From Trochalopteron elliotii (taxonomy: Eukaryota > Chordata > Aves > Passeriformes > Leiothrichidae), in NCBI GenBank assembly GCA_024734555.1, contig JANPWX010000360.1, positions 1,744,166-1,808,165 on the forward strand: a stretch of 64,000 bases of DNA, written 5' to 3'. Of the stretch, positions 24,681 through 38,269 are shown piece by piece. Under the pieces are notes generated by a model, which worked only from the letters and a program-made list of their open reading frames with translations, searched no databases and was not told where the DNA came from. Numbering within the stretch: the first letter of the stretch is position 1; each line of letters begins with the position of its first letter. The translations under genes and the position numbers were made by a program.

Positions 24681-26900
24681 GAGAGAATGTACCAGATAGG
24701 AAGGGGAACACATGCATCTTTGTTCCTTTCCCTGTCCCTTCTCATCCCTGCCCATACCAGTCTCCTCTGTTCAAGTCTGCATCTCCATCCAGAGTTTCTC
24801 CCTGCCTTTGAATTCTAAGTCCACTTGTGAGTTATTCTCCAGTTTCAGCTTCATTCAGACCTTCCACCTCTGGGTAACTGACGTGCAGAGCAGTGCTTTC
24901 ATGTCTCTGCAAGGTGCCTCAGAGAAGGCTCTCCCATGTGCATCGTTCCTGTATTCTGGTACTGGATTAGTTGTGTAGACAGACAGCCCAAACAGAAGTC
25001 AAGCCTTTTAACAGCATCCCTTTTTGTTTTTTGTCTCTTGCTTTCTTGTGCTACTGCCCTGCTGGTGGCTCTTGCACATTAACCAGAGCTTGTCTGATAC
25101 CAGTTACTGAGTATACTTGCCCAGGGTATTCTTGAGCCGTATGTTTGCATGTGTTTAACAATATTTTTATTCTTTCTACTCACATCCATCATTTATTTTT
25201 ATCATGTCCCTCTTCTTCACTGATGCTACTATTTTAGGAAGGGGAGGGGAATGTGTAAGCATGAAGGTGTGGGTTATTCTTTCCATGTTATGTGACGACT
25301 GGGAAATATTTTTCATTTGTCAATGAAATCCCAAGTCTCAGTTTTCTATTTTTCATTAGTGCTAAATTATTGAGGGGTGTAGTTACATCACACTTCCTTG
25401 ACTGTTATTTCCTTCAAAATTTGTTTTGAAGGTTTAGGTAGTTGCTACTGATAGTGTGTTCTGGCAAACAAAATAAAAACCAGTGCAGGTTACTGTGTTT
25501 AACATGCACAGTGTCTTTGAGAGAAAGCTGATTCATGTTTGATCAGTGAAAGCTGAAAGTGTTTGACCCTACCTGGGTTGGGCTTTGAGGAATTAACCAA
25601 GAAGTGAACTTGAATATTCAGCTTGCCTGTGTTCCTGATAACCTGCCTGCATTCACTCTGTATCTGCATAGCCTTTGGACAAAATTTACCTTGTACTCAG
25701 GACCATTCTCAAAGGAAAAAATAAAACCAAACAAAAAAACTACCCTGGTTTCCTGGAGGGAATTATTTTACACTTTCTTCTGGGCACACACAGAAAACAG
25801 TAACATGTTAGCAATGTCTTGTTATACAGAAAGATAATTGACTGCAACAGTTATTTCAGTTTTTTATTTTATCAGTAATTAAACAATTTATACTTGATTG
25901 TGTGCCTATATAAAAAACATACTTGCATGCCTTTTTTACCTATCAGGCAGAATTCTCTTTAAATGATCAGCAAATCACACTGGTTTCTTTTTTTCTCCTT
26001 TTTTCTTTTTCTTGATTAAGCAAATAGTACACCAGTGCAGGGAAAATCTTACTGCCTGCTTAAGATGGAATTCTTCCTTGTGTCTCTCTTATTGAGAGGC
26101 ATGTCTTAGAGAATTGGTGTATTTTGGGATCTTGTCCTGTCTCCTTCCCTTTTCTGGTATATTTCTATTTAAAAGTCTCACTATCAGATAAAAGGCCTGT
26201 ATTTAGTGGCTTTTGCTCTAGAAGTTTCATCTTCTTTGAAAAAGGTGAAGGCTTCATATAAGAAATATGCAGATAATAGCTACCTCATGTTGATTGTCTG
26301 TAAGGCTTAATTCTTAGGACCTCAAACATTACTTGGACTGGCCGTGGGATCAAGCCTTTATGCAAAGATCTCTCAAGATTCCCTAGACAAAGATGTGAAT
26401 AATGTTCAAAGCAAAAGACTCACTCTGTGATTACTTTTATTAGGTGCTATTATTTTTATTAGGATTACTGTTAGCATTCATATCTTACCTTTCTTTAAAA
26501 TCCCCTCCATTGTACCAGAAGAGAGGTAGAAAGAAAGAATAGCGTCCCTTTTCACCCAGCTCCCCAAGTGTGTTTTGGGACAAGCTGTAGTGACTATAGA
26601 GGCAACATCATGTGATTATTAGCATGATTAGGCTGCCATGTCCTAGCTATCGTGTCGTTCCCAGTACTTTGGAGCCTATATATTCCTGGCAGTTGCCCTG
26701 TGAAGGAAGTAGTTTGTGTGTTGATGGATACCATGCAAATTGTTCTGTCTGAAGGAGCTCTTGCACAATCGACTTATTTGAGAGGAGAAAAAAATAGATT
26801 CCCTCTGTGTAATTCTGTCACTCAAACCACACCTAAATATCAGTAGGAGACTGAGGGTTTGGGGAATTGTTGGTTTTGGCTAGCAGCTACTATGTGGAAA

Positions 26901-26960
26901 AGAGCCAGATCCTGAGCTCAGTGGCATGAGGATAAATCCAAAACTCAGCTGAAATGGCTT
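26901..26960 (+). repeat. possible old DNA-transposon-like fragment
   Basis: AGCCAGATCCTGAGCTCAGT followed by GATAAATCC resembles one end of an old amniote element that reads GATCCTGAGC...GTAAATC. A fuller relative may lie at 39,808-39,900. The match is short. Confidence 0.3.
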
Positions 26961-29817
26961 AAATACTCCAGGTTTACATCAAAGCATCTTAGTCAGCATG
27001 ACCTAACTGTGCAAATGATCATCTAAGACAAAGTAAAGCACTCTAAAATTATTTGTGCAAATGCTTGTGAAATTCTGAGGAGTATTTTCTGCTTTACATA
27101 CTTTTTATTACTCTTTACAACAATTTAAAGAAAGCTACCACCATTGTCAAAGCAAATTAACTTGTTCTTTGAAAATCAATCTTCCTTTTTTTAAGTGTAT
27201 ACTGTGTATCCTCACACATTTTTTTTGCCAGTGATGGTTTGACACGTTTTTATCTCCATGAACAACAAAGCCATATATAATTCCATGCGATTGTCTTTTA
27301 AGATATGAAGGGGAAAAAACCCATAATTTACAACACAAATATATTAGATTTTTATATAAAAAGGATCACGTGTATTGATCAAAATGACTTCCTTTACAAT
27401 ATTTGATGCTCAAAACAGAACTAATTGTATTACATGTTATAAGTACATATTATCCAGTTCAAGCTGTGCCAAACAGGAAAATTGACAAGAAAGCATCTAC
27501 GTTAGAGTCACACACCTCCAAGTTGTAATCAGATAATGGTCTCTTTATACTAAAGTGGTATTATTCTAAAGGACTTTTTCAGGTGCCTTCTAACAGGAGT
27601 TAGGAATATCTTTATTAATCTTTATGTAGATTAGAAACACCTTCCACATACATCTTGCATTTGTGTACCTCTTAGTTTCCAGATATATTTCTTAAGCATG
27701 CACAGTCTTCCAACATAATGAAACTGTTACTCATATAATTCAAAAACCTAAATCAAGACAGTTAATCTAAAGCACATCCATACATACTTATAAACAGTAG
27801 AGGATGAAAACAAAATTGTCATGTATGCATACACAGCGTATATATTCTATAATAATCTCTTCCTAATCAGTTGTGCACTTTATAAAACAATGTAAGAGAA
27901 ATGACAATGCTGTCATTTGTATATTCTCTCTCAGTTCTCTAATGGAAAGCTTTTTTTTTTCCTTGCCAACTCATTCCTGACAATGTTAATGATTCACTAT
28001 AAAGCAGCTTCTGTGCTATGATTTGTGACATTCAGGCTGGTTAGATGGGAGGACTAGGCAGGTTTCTGGGGAGTGTTTTGGATGCAGAAATGCCTTGAAG
28101 ATAGCACTTTATTATATTTAGGACAAGTATGACATCCCACTTCAAGGAATAGGCCCCTATACATATTGAGAAGGGATTTCTGTGGTTTAAGTGGGGAGGA
28201 GGAGGGGGTTAGTTTAAAAGAATGCCTCTGTGTTTTTTTGAGACGACATAAAGATAGGAGGTAGAGAAATGGAGGCAGGAGGCAGAAGGATTATGGATAA
28301 TGGAAGAATTTTGCCTGAGGGTATGTGCCTGCTTTGCCTATTCCTGTATAACTAGAATATTTATAATTCAAATACTTATCTTTAATAATTAAAAATGAAG
28401 GAATATTAAAGACAAAAGGTAGAGAATATTATGTACACATATGTAGGCATCATGCATTAAATCCCTACACTTGCAAAATATAGCAAGAGGTAGATTTAAA
28501 GGAGGTTAAAAAAGTGAATATTCTAAACTGTCTCAAAAAAAAGAATTTCTAATTCACTCCAGTTCTGCCAGAAATGATACCCCTTACTTCTTATTTCTGC
28601 ACATAACTAGTCGTGGAGAGAGCTACTAAAAATACACTGCATGGTGGCTTGACATCAGCACATCAACAATTAAAAAGTGGATACAAATATTTCAGGTTTT
28701 CACAACCTTAAAAGTTTTGCTCATGATTTATGAAAACATCGGATTTACCAGGGCAATTGCATTTTGCTTTTACAGGACACTGAGTTACATAGCTTAAGTA
28801 AACTGTTAGTTGCAATATAATGTAATATTCTACCACCTTCAGTAGCACCTTCTGATCTGCTTTCCACAGACAGCAAAGAAACAAAGAAAAACAGCCATTG
28901 CTGTGGATAGAGAAGAGTGTTTGAAAAGAGAAAGAGACCTCAAATATGCCCTTAGGTATAATAAAGCTGTCAATTACAAGCAGTAAAACAATACAAAGGC
29001 TGCAACAAATAATTTATAAAGAGAAAATTATACAAACAAATAATAACAGAAATTAACCCATTATCTTTGAATAATTTGAAAGATGCCATTTCAAATATTA
29101 TAAATTAGCATAGCAAAATAAAAAAGGTTGTGGTTAAATAAAAGGTTATATTTCAGAAACTGAAATCTTATACACCAAAATATGAGTAAATCAAAGATTC
29201 AAGTCATATTACTCACCAAGGGTAAAGTAGTTCAATTTTGAGGTAGCTTGGCTATATGAAATTGAATTTATGGATGATAGGTTAAACTAATGCTTGAAAA
29301 TCAGAGGTGTTAATATTTACACCTTTGCTCATTACAGCAAGAAAAAGACTAATGAAGAATTAGACATCCAAGTGTCTTTACTCTTCCATCAGAGTAATCT
29401 GTGGCTGAACATTATTAGAACCTGACAATAATAAGAACCATTCTTTTATATACATATATGAAATAATATTATATATTATATGTTTTAAAATGGATGCTTA
29501 AACACTTGATGACAGGTATAATATATTTATCTGATATCAAATTAGAACTATTGAATAAGACTAATGAAATCACTATTCCAAGTAGAGGAAGCAGTCATAG
29601 TCTAAAAATATACCGGAAAAAATAGTGAAATACTATTGTTGAAATATAAGTACATTCTGTATAACCTACTTCATCAAACCCTGCAGATTTAGATCAACCA
29701 TGTTATTTACTTGGGGCTTTTGATAGATGCCTGAAATATTAAAGATCAAATAAACATGTATAACGATTGCAGTTTTTAAAGTACAAATGTCCAAAAAAAG
29801 AATTTTAATGTTTTGTG

Positions 29818-29851
29818 GGGTTGGTTGGTTGGTTTGGTTTGGTTTGGTTTT
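29818..29851 (+). repeat. GGTT / GGTTT microsatellite
   Basis: Three GGTT units pass into GGTTT units and then a T run. This mixed tract type is frequent in bird assemblies. Confidence 0.85.
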
Positions 29852-31032
29852 CTTTTAGGACATGAACCACCACCAATCCCAGTCAATGAAGTGGTGTCAT
29901 CGACTTCACTCAGTTTTAGGTTTGGCTCACTGGACAGAGAAACAAGACAAAAAATTTATAGCATTTCAGGACTTACTGCGTGAGTCTTAAAATTACCTGG
30001 AAAAGGCATGTGTCAGTAATAAGGGAATACAATGCCACCAGCATTATCTGCTCAATGCCAAAGTGGCAGAGGCTTTATGTAGGACTGGGACTTGTCAGGC
30101 AGCCCTGGTTGGGGTGATGGCAATGATCAGTGCCAGGGTGGGCCCGGGACAGCGAGCCTGGAACCCAACAGCGCTGACCTGAATGGATCCTGTCTCCACC
30201 TTGCATCCACTGCAGCACAGGCTCAAGGCAAGCAGAAGATAGGTTGTCTGTGCCCACATCCTGTCAACACAGGTTGATGATGATGAGTAATAGATGGGAA
30301 AGATATGTGATGCTTAATTAATTACATTTGACTGCTATGCTCTTTTTTTTTTAACTTTCTTTTTGCCATATGCATTTTGAGTTTCTAGTAATTACAAGCT
30401 TTTCTTTTTGGAGAGTGCTTTTGTGAAGAAGAGCTGTTGAAAGAAATTTTACATTAGTTTATCCAAATACCAATACTACCTGTTTATGAGCTTTGTATGT
30501 AGAGAGTGGTGTCTTTAGAGGTTTGCACTTTAAAATAAAACTTAATTTCTTAATTTATGCACATGTATTCATTGGAAAAGATACTTCAAAAAAGCTATTA
30601 TTTTTACAAAGGAAAGAAAAGGATTTTTAAAAAAAAGATAAAGAAAAATATAATAGATCAAGTAGAACAAAAATGAAAAGCTTTTAGACTTCAGTATATT
30701 CTTTGATCCAAACACAGCCCAGAAACCTTTCCTAAATTTGTATCTGCCTAGTGAACACTTTCATCAGCCTTTCTATATTCCATGCCATCTAATTCTTCAA
30801 CTCAGAGAGATACCTCTAGCTCTTCTTCTTTCCAAGTACTTTTGCAATCATGACATCTTCTAAAATAAAGTCACTGCTGAGCTTCACTCTAATGGCTGCT
30901 CCAACACACACCTACTAATGCTAGAAAAGAGAATTAAAAGAAAAAAGTATTAGTGAAAAAATGGGGTTTCGTGTCCTGAAGTAAAGTAACTCCAAACAAA
31001 CCCACTCTTCTCAATGTACAAAATTATCAGGG

Positions 31033-31037
<5 letters not shown>

Positions 31038-31066
<29 letters not shown>

Positions 31067-31075
31067 GCCAAAATG
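31038..31075 (+). repeat. 38-base T homopolymer
   Basis: This is the longest pure homopolymer run in the window. Its exact length is likely uncertain in the assembly. On the minus strand it could be the poly(A) of a retroposed copy, but no recognisable body lies beside it. Confidence 0.85.
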
Positions 31076-32170
31076 TTAAGGAATTAATGAGAGTAGAATG
31101 AAAAGCAGAAGAAAATAAGCCTGTATAAGCATGCATGCAGGAGGAATACAGGAGGTGAAGTGATGTGTCCATGAACAATGTGACTACCTAACTTGTCAAC
31201 CAGCTGATGACATGGACCTGTTTGGATGCTTGCTGTCTATGATCACAGAAAGGAGGAACTCAGTAAGTGCTGAACTGGACAGTGAGCATTTAGTAGCACA
31301 AATGTGATTTTATCAATGCCACATAGGATTGCAGTGGAGTGACAGAGGAGGCAAGATGTACAGTGGACTGCAATATCTCTGGACTTCAGCAGAGACTCCA
31401 GTAAATTAGCAGTTAATATTCAGGAGAATTATAAACTGCTGGCAAGCAGTTGGTAGCACTGGAACAAAAATTACTACTCTCCTCTCTCAAAATTTTGTAA
31501 TCTTTACCTGCTAAACCTGCTATCTTGTGAGCATTAAACACTGCAGAATTGTCTTCTGAAATATGCAGTATTTGTCTGTGTGTGAACCTTTTCCTATGCT
31601 TGATGGCCACTTTGTAACGTTCATTTATGATACACAAGGAGAAAGAAGATAACAACCTATTTTTCAAAATGAATAACATAGCCTCTGCCTGAAGCTGAAC
31701 ATGCTCAGCTTTTAAACATCTTTCATAATTATAACACGGAAAACATCATCCTTTTAAAATTAGGTGGTTACAAATGCAGCAAGTGGCTGTCTCTGAGTTC
31801 ACTCAACTACATGTTCTCAGATATCTTCTAAAAAATCCAGCCTTATGAGGACGTGAATAAGCCTGCACTGAGATGGGTGCAGTCTGTTCCTGGAATTCCT
31901 CTTCAGTATTATCACATCTTTTTTTTTTTTCATGTCATGCTGCTAGGTAGAGAACAGGTGATGATATATTTTAAGCTCTTCATTGTGTCATGGAAAAACT
32001 GTGGTCAAGTACCACTGAACAGAGACATCCCACAATATGAAGGTAAGTTGCTGAACATAGGATTTGCATCCTCATTTTTGTAGTACAGCTGCTACAAGTG
32101 TATCATCTATGCTCAGCAAAGCAGTTTGGTCCAGTAGCATGTCAATGCCCCCAGCTGCTTTCCCATGGCT

Positions 32171-32190
32171 TAGTAGTAGTAGCAGTAGTA
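32171..32190 (+). repeat. short TAG trinucleotide tract
   Basis: TAGTAGTAGTAGCAGTAGTA is a trinucleotide repeat with one C interruption. Confidence 0.8.
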
Positions 32191-34160
32191 AATATTTTCA
32201 TGCTATATCATAGTCGTATGAATATCACCTCTAGAAATTAACAAGAATCTTGGTATACTCCTTTGGTTGTCCAGCTGCATGTATGAGGGTGATCTTTGGT
32301 TTGGCAAAGAGGATGGTGATCTGCTATATCTGTACTTGAGCAGTGCTCATGAGAACTGGAAGCAGGGAGAAAATTACACGGCTATAAAGTTCAGCAAAAA
32401 GAGAAAATGTATAGATATTGAGGAGGTTGAAGGACCAGAACACATGGATACAGGTAACTGTAAACAAAAGTTCACTAATCACATATTTATAAATCAGTCC
32501 AGGTATTTCTAGCAAATTACATCCAAGCTTCAAAACAAATGCAATTCCCCACACTTTCAGGAGAGTTGGTCTGCTTATCCTTAGTTCATATGACTGGCAT
32601 GTATAAGTGTAGAGGGTATGAGAGCATGGATACCTACATATGTGTAGACAGATCCTCAGTTCATACACCAAATTTTATGCCAGAAACCACTGATGTCTAG
32701 AATAAAAATGAAGGAAATTGGCAGGACATCATGGATTCCAAGATATTTATAAACTTGGAAAGCTTTAACAATGTAAAGCTGTGTTAAGATAGAGCCAACT
32801 ACTGAGAATGCTGGCAGCCTGAAAGCTAAAAAGCTCTGTATGTTCATCTATAGTTATGTTTGAGCATGTTTCAGCATATTTGTGCTGTTCTTGTAATATA
32901 CTAAATCTCTCTCAACTTGTCAAGAGCCAAGTCCATTGTTGCCATTTGCTATTAAATTTCTGTTTTTCCCTTTCACTATCTCACACCCAAACTCTTAATT
33001 AGTGCTGTGTTTGTATAGAAATTGCAATTACCTAAAAAATTGTATGTTGACCAATGGAACATAATAGTGCTTTCACAACTTAAAGAACAACAGTTGTTCT
33101 TGATATAGAGAAGAAAACCCCAAACTCTTAAATTAATGAAAATTCCTTAATGTCATTATCATAACATTTAAACCAAATTCTAAAAATAAAATGCTAAAAA
33201 ACAGCTGAGTAATGATGGAAGCCTGTCCAATAGACAGCATACAGGCACACACACTTGGGATCTTCCATGTGGTGACAAAACAGCTGAAGTAGCTGGGAAG
33301 ATTTACATCTAAAGTGATGTTGCCCACGGCTAGAACATAGTGTATATGCTCAGACATGCAACTTCCATTCAAAACAGAATGTGTGTAAAGAATTAAGGCA
33401 CCAAGAGACATAAAAAAAAAATTGAAATATTTAGTTGCCTAATTGCCAATGCTAGTCCGAGTAATAAACAAAATGTGTTAGATACACTAATTTATAGAGA
33501 GCAATTATGTATGATTAATACCACATCCAATGGAATGACTCATAGCACTGCAGTGTTAAAATCACTGGCTATGAACTGTTAGCAAAGAGAGGGATACTAC
33601 AGAAAAAGCTGTGGATGACATATGCAAAAGATAGCATTATCTGGTTTAAAACTATTGCCAAAGTTAATTTTTTAAATTTTTTAATTTTTTTTTATTTTTA
33701 TCAATGCTTATGGATCAACATATTAAATGATAAATCTTGAGATGCGGTAGTGGTGCAGAGGTCAGCAGCAGGCTACCAGATTAAATTTAGGAAGAGGATG
33801 AACAGCTCTTTAAAAATCTGAGGTGGCCAGACAGAAAAATAGCATTGTGATGATGCTAATCAGAAGTAATGTGCAGGAAATTTTACCCACTGAAAGATCC
33901 TTGGAGTCTCTGAAAACTCTGGACAACCTTCTAATAGAAGTATTTAAAGAAATTCAAGACAGTTCAATAAGTAACTTTGATCTTATGGATAAAGAATTAT
34001 TTACCAACGGTTATCAATGCATTAGTGGGCACAGCATAACTTTCTATTTATGTGCAAACAAGTTACAGTTCCATTTTGTAGTCAAACAGCCAGAGGTATT
34101 TCAGGAGTGATATATCAGGTTGCATTTTTCTTTCTGTCTTTTCTCTGAGTTAGGGCTCCC

Positions 34161-34193
34161 AGCTCTTGCTGGTTTCAGAACTCAGCAGGAGCT
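34161..34193. repeat. 11-bp-arm hairpin
   Basis: AGCTCTTGCTG and CAGCAGGAGCT pair over 11 positions, one as a G.U wobble in RNA, around an 11-nt loop. It sits 140 bp before the assembly gap. No function is implied. Confidence 0.6.
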
Positions 34194-34333
34194 AAGAACT
34201 AGGAAACTACCTTTCTCTAGATCTCATGGCTCATCGTTTATGGCTCTGGACCAACCCTTCTGTGTGACACTGTAAACCTCTCCATTTATCACTCACACCA
34301 AGGGTGGCTGAACCCTGGTGCAGGAGACACACA

Positions 34334-34686
34334 NNNNNNNNNNNNNNNNNNNNNNNNNNNNNNNNNNNNNNNNNNNNNNNNNNNNNNNNNNNNNNNNNNN
34401 NNNNNNNNNNNNNNNNNNNNNNNNNNNNNNNNNNNNNNNNNNNNNNNNNNNNNNNNNNNNNNNNNNNNNNNNNNNNNNNNNNNNNNNNNNNNNNNNNNNN
34501 NNNNNNNNNNNNNNNNNNNNNNNNNNNNNNNNNNNNNNNNNNNNNNNNNNNNNNNNNNNNNNNNNNNNNNNNNNNNNNNNNNNNNNNNNNNNNNNNNNNN
34601 NNNNNNNNNNNNNNNNNNNNNNNNNNNNNNNNNNNNNNNNNNNNNNNNNNNNNNNNNNNNNNNNNNNNNNNNNNNNNNNNNNNNNN
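34334..34686. other. assembly gap of 353 Ns
   Basis: An unresolved stretch. Its right edge opens directly into a GGAA array, so the gap very likely hides more of that tandem repeat. The N count should not be taken as a measured length. Confidence 0.98.
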
Positions 34687-34764
34687 GAAGGAAGGAAGGA
34701 AGGGAGGAAGGAAGGAAGGAAGGAAGGAAGGAAGGAAGGAAGGAAGGAAGGAAGGAAGGAAGGA
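34687..34764 (+). repeat. GGAA tetranucleotide array
   Basis: About 78 bp of (GGAA)n with one GGGA variant remain after the gap. The array is purine-only on the plus strand. GGAA runs can form non-B structures and can bind ETS-family proteins. The array probably continues into the gap. Confidence 0.95.
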
Positions 34765-37700
34765 GCTTAGCTATAGAACAAAGCAGAAACTTAGTTTCAA
34801 AACTGAAAACTGTCTCTATCAGGAGCCAAAGACTTAAATAATTAAATACAGAGGGGAAATGAGAAACTGATTATAGTGGATAAAAATCAACAACAGTGGA
34901 ATGCAAATAACTGAAATATCTAAAAACTCTATGCCCCACAGTGTTTATAAAAATATTACTTCTGGTTTTGTAGCATGTGAGAAAAAATAGTACCTAGTGA
35001 TGACAGATGCCTACTATGCAACAAATGTAGAATTATGAGGCTGCAGAAGAGGAAGAAGAATTCAACAAATATTTATTTCCTGTAAAGATTATACTTTTGC
35101 ATTTCATAGAAAAGAAAAATAATATCCTTTAGTAACAATAGAGAGGACACTGTCCAAGACATTGTCTAAGAAACTCCACGAGATAATAGTGTTGGCATTT
35201 AACAAACCTTGGAAAAATTAATATTTTGCCAACATTTTAAAAAGAAAAGTCTACATGGCTCTGGCCGACACTGCTGACACGAATCCTGAATTAAGTAATG
35301 GTAATAAGGTGATATAACCAGTGAAGAATTGAAGGTGATAGCATAATGCAGGGGAATGTGGTTGTGTGGAAAACACTCCATCTTCATCTGGTTTGGTGAT
35401 AGTATTATAGGTTTGATTGCTAAATATACCTGCATTGGTTGTAGTCAGAATAAAAATCAATCTCTTTACTTAGTGAAGATAAAATGTAACAGATTACTAG
35501 ATGTCGTCTTCAAGCAACAACATGAAAAAAATATTCCTAATAATAGAAAAGATTCTAGTCCAACACAGAAAGGTATCCTAGGAGTAGTTTGAAGAATTTG
35601 TTATATAAACTTCAATTAGAAATATATATCAAAAGCTATGTTGATTAAGCTGTGGAACTATCTATTTGCAGTCTTCAAAACAAAAGGGGGCGTTTCCCAA
35701 ATGCACAGTATCTTAAGCAGAAATATGAGTCTAGCATAAAAGTTATGTGGCACCTCTGTTGATTGTCATGTCTTCTGGCCTTAAAATCTGCAAAGTTTTC
35801 TGTTAAAACAAAAAAAGAATTTTGCCATTGACTTCAGTAGGAATAGCTCTATTATATGAATAACCTCATATTATTGAGGATAATAATTTAGGATTGTTCA
35901 ATAAAGAGCTAATGGCCAAATATTGAGCTTTTTGGATTTTGAAACCCATTTATAGAATTCTGAAATTAAATTGTGCCCAAAATTAAGGTTTCTTATTTTT
36001 ATTTACACGCTACTGACTTCTGAACAGCAGGACCTCTTAGTAGAAGTAAAAATATCTTTTAAAGGTAGAGAAAAGGGTAGCCTCAGTGCACAAGAAATTT
36101 AATACCACTTTGAACAGAACAGTAGAAAATATACAACCAAGTATAATCCTGTTTCAGCATCTGGGAATGGGCAATCTATCTACTAAACAAGGGGCCAAGG
36201 TGTCTGCATTGATGCAGATAAACCCTGGTATCTCACACTTGTGACTTGCCTGTATTGCCATCCTCTTACAGTCATACATCACAGCCTAGATGCATGAAGA
36301 TAGGCCAGAAGATCTAGTCAATGAAATGGACTCAAAATATTTCAACTCTTCAATATGGACTTCAACTTAATTTTCCTAAATTCAACAGAGAGTTGATGAG
36401 GCATTCTAACTCCAATAGTTCCATAACTTCAGAATTCAGTGTTGACACAGGGTCATCAGTTGGATTATAAGGCCATTCTTACCAAACACAGGAACAAACC
36501 TTTTGTTCTTGTCCTCATCCTATTGTCAGACTCAGAAAATAATTTATGCATTTTTGTAGTGCATGAAGAACTAAGAGTCAACTTTAACTAACATTTTATC
36601 CTGATTTTCTTTTAATAATAGTTATGGAAGTCGTAGTTGCTCTGTGCCAAATTACAGACCACAGTTTGAATGAAATCTCTCTACCTAGGGATTCTTCCCA
36701 CCTCTTCATATATTTGCATTTATCTTCCAAATCTATTTTAATGAGCTCTATATAAAAATGAGAGCTCATACTTCTCGAGCCTGATGAACAGGTAATTACT
36801 GTTTTGATTCCCATGAGAGGTCTTTGAAAACCCATCTTGTCATGGAAGTTAAGGGCAAAATGTTTTAATTGTAGGTAGGAGAGTGGGGATAGTGCTTAAG
36901 CTGAATATTCTACCATGTAACCATCGTCCAAAATATCTTTACACAAATGACCTATCAATTGTGATTCAGTTTTCACCTGTATGTTAAAGTGAGGCTAGAT
37001 TTTTCTGCCAGACAGTCTTGATTATTCTCTTTCTCTGCTAAACTAAAAGCTGGTTTTAATATTTCTCTGTTCTGTGACTTTTGAATCAGATAGAAAGTAG
37101 TATGCTCTATTGATGAAAATTTAGTTCCATTCTTAATTTATTATCTGATGGCAATTAAAAGGAACATCTACATTAATAAAGGTAGGAGAAAATTATCCTC
37201 TTTAACCTATTTTTTTGGTGTTGATGAACTGCATTCAGGTAAAAATTTCATTCCTTTGTGTTCAAACATGCCATGGGATTCTCATGTTGCCAGATATTGA
37301 TCCAAATATGACAGTTCCAAAAACTTTCCCCATACACCAGCTATTAGACAGCTAATGTCTTGGTATACCCAAGGGTAATGAGGGCAAAAATTCTGCCTGC
37401 CCTGAGGCACAATGTCCCTGGGATCTGTGGTGCAATGGGAAAATTCTTTATACCAACAGTAATATTAGTGGAGTAAAGTCTAAGTTTTCCACAGCAAATA
37501 GAGCTTACCAGAATAGTTTCATTTCTATTTTTCCACAGAGAAAAAATTAAAAAGCTAAAAAAGTCAGTGTCAGGCAAGAACTGGGAAGAGAAACATGGCC
37601 AAAGCAGTGATTTGGATGCCCAACCTAGAAGGAGAGAAGCTTCCAGCAAAGACATGCATGTGACTTACCTCCGGGAAGAGCAGCCAGAAGTGGAGACTCC

Positions 37701-38269
37701 TACAGTTAATTTTTTAGCTAACCATTCTGGAATTGATTAACACCTGGTTTTCTGAACTCACATGGCATCATCCTTAGTTTTCAACAGATTAAAATAAATA
37801 AAACAAATTAAGAATTCATGTCAAGTTCATGACACCTGCTTAAGCAACGAAATGAAAAAGATTATTCCATTTAACCTTTTATAAAGAATAAAATAGTTGA
37901 TCTTCATTTAATATTCTATTTCACTTCAAAATGTATCTATTTTTAATTTTTGAGGGAGAAAACTCCTTTAAAGGGAAGTGAAACAAAATGTTTTTCCTCA
38001 GATTAATAAGAACCTTTTGGTTGATCTAAAATGAACGTTTTTTTCAGTCCATATTTTAAAAAGGAAAAAAATAAGAACTTAGGTTGAAGTTGATCCAGAA
38101 GGTATATTTTTTCAATCTTTTTCTAACATGAAGCTGAGAAAAGTAATTTCACTTGTTCAGTTCTGTACGGAGGTAAAAATTGAGCCTGCAGAAGAGAGAG
38201 GTGCTCAGCATCCTTGAAAATCAAGGCATTAAAAGAATGGTTTTACCCTATTGATTTTAAGAGAAAGGA
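34765..38269. other. AT-rich non-coding desert
   Basis: No gene is supported. A CCATTGACTTCAG word at about 35,826-35,838 is shared with the repeat relic at 39,808-39,900 and hints at another old repeat fragment. The rest shows nothing I can name. Confidence 0.5.

Larger units (their letters stand above)
22597..34333. other. AT-rich non-coding desert up to the assembly gap
   Basis: No gene is supported. Named elements inside are listed separately: a palindrome at 23,961, old repeat pieces at 24,605 and 26,901, a GGTT tract at 29,818, a long T run at 31,038 and a TAG tract at 32,171. A GC-richer patch at about 30,060-30,290 differs in composition from its surroundings but matches nothing I recognise. 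The remainder shows nothing I can name. Confidence 0.55.

Noticed and set aside
34304..34837. 177-codon open frame across the assembly gap
   Set aside because: Most of it is N, and the rest is a Lys-Glu-Gly-Arg translation of the GGAA array.
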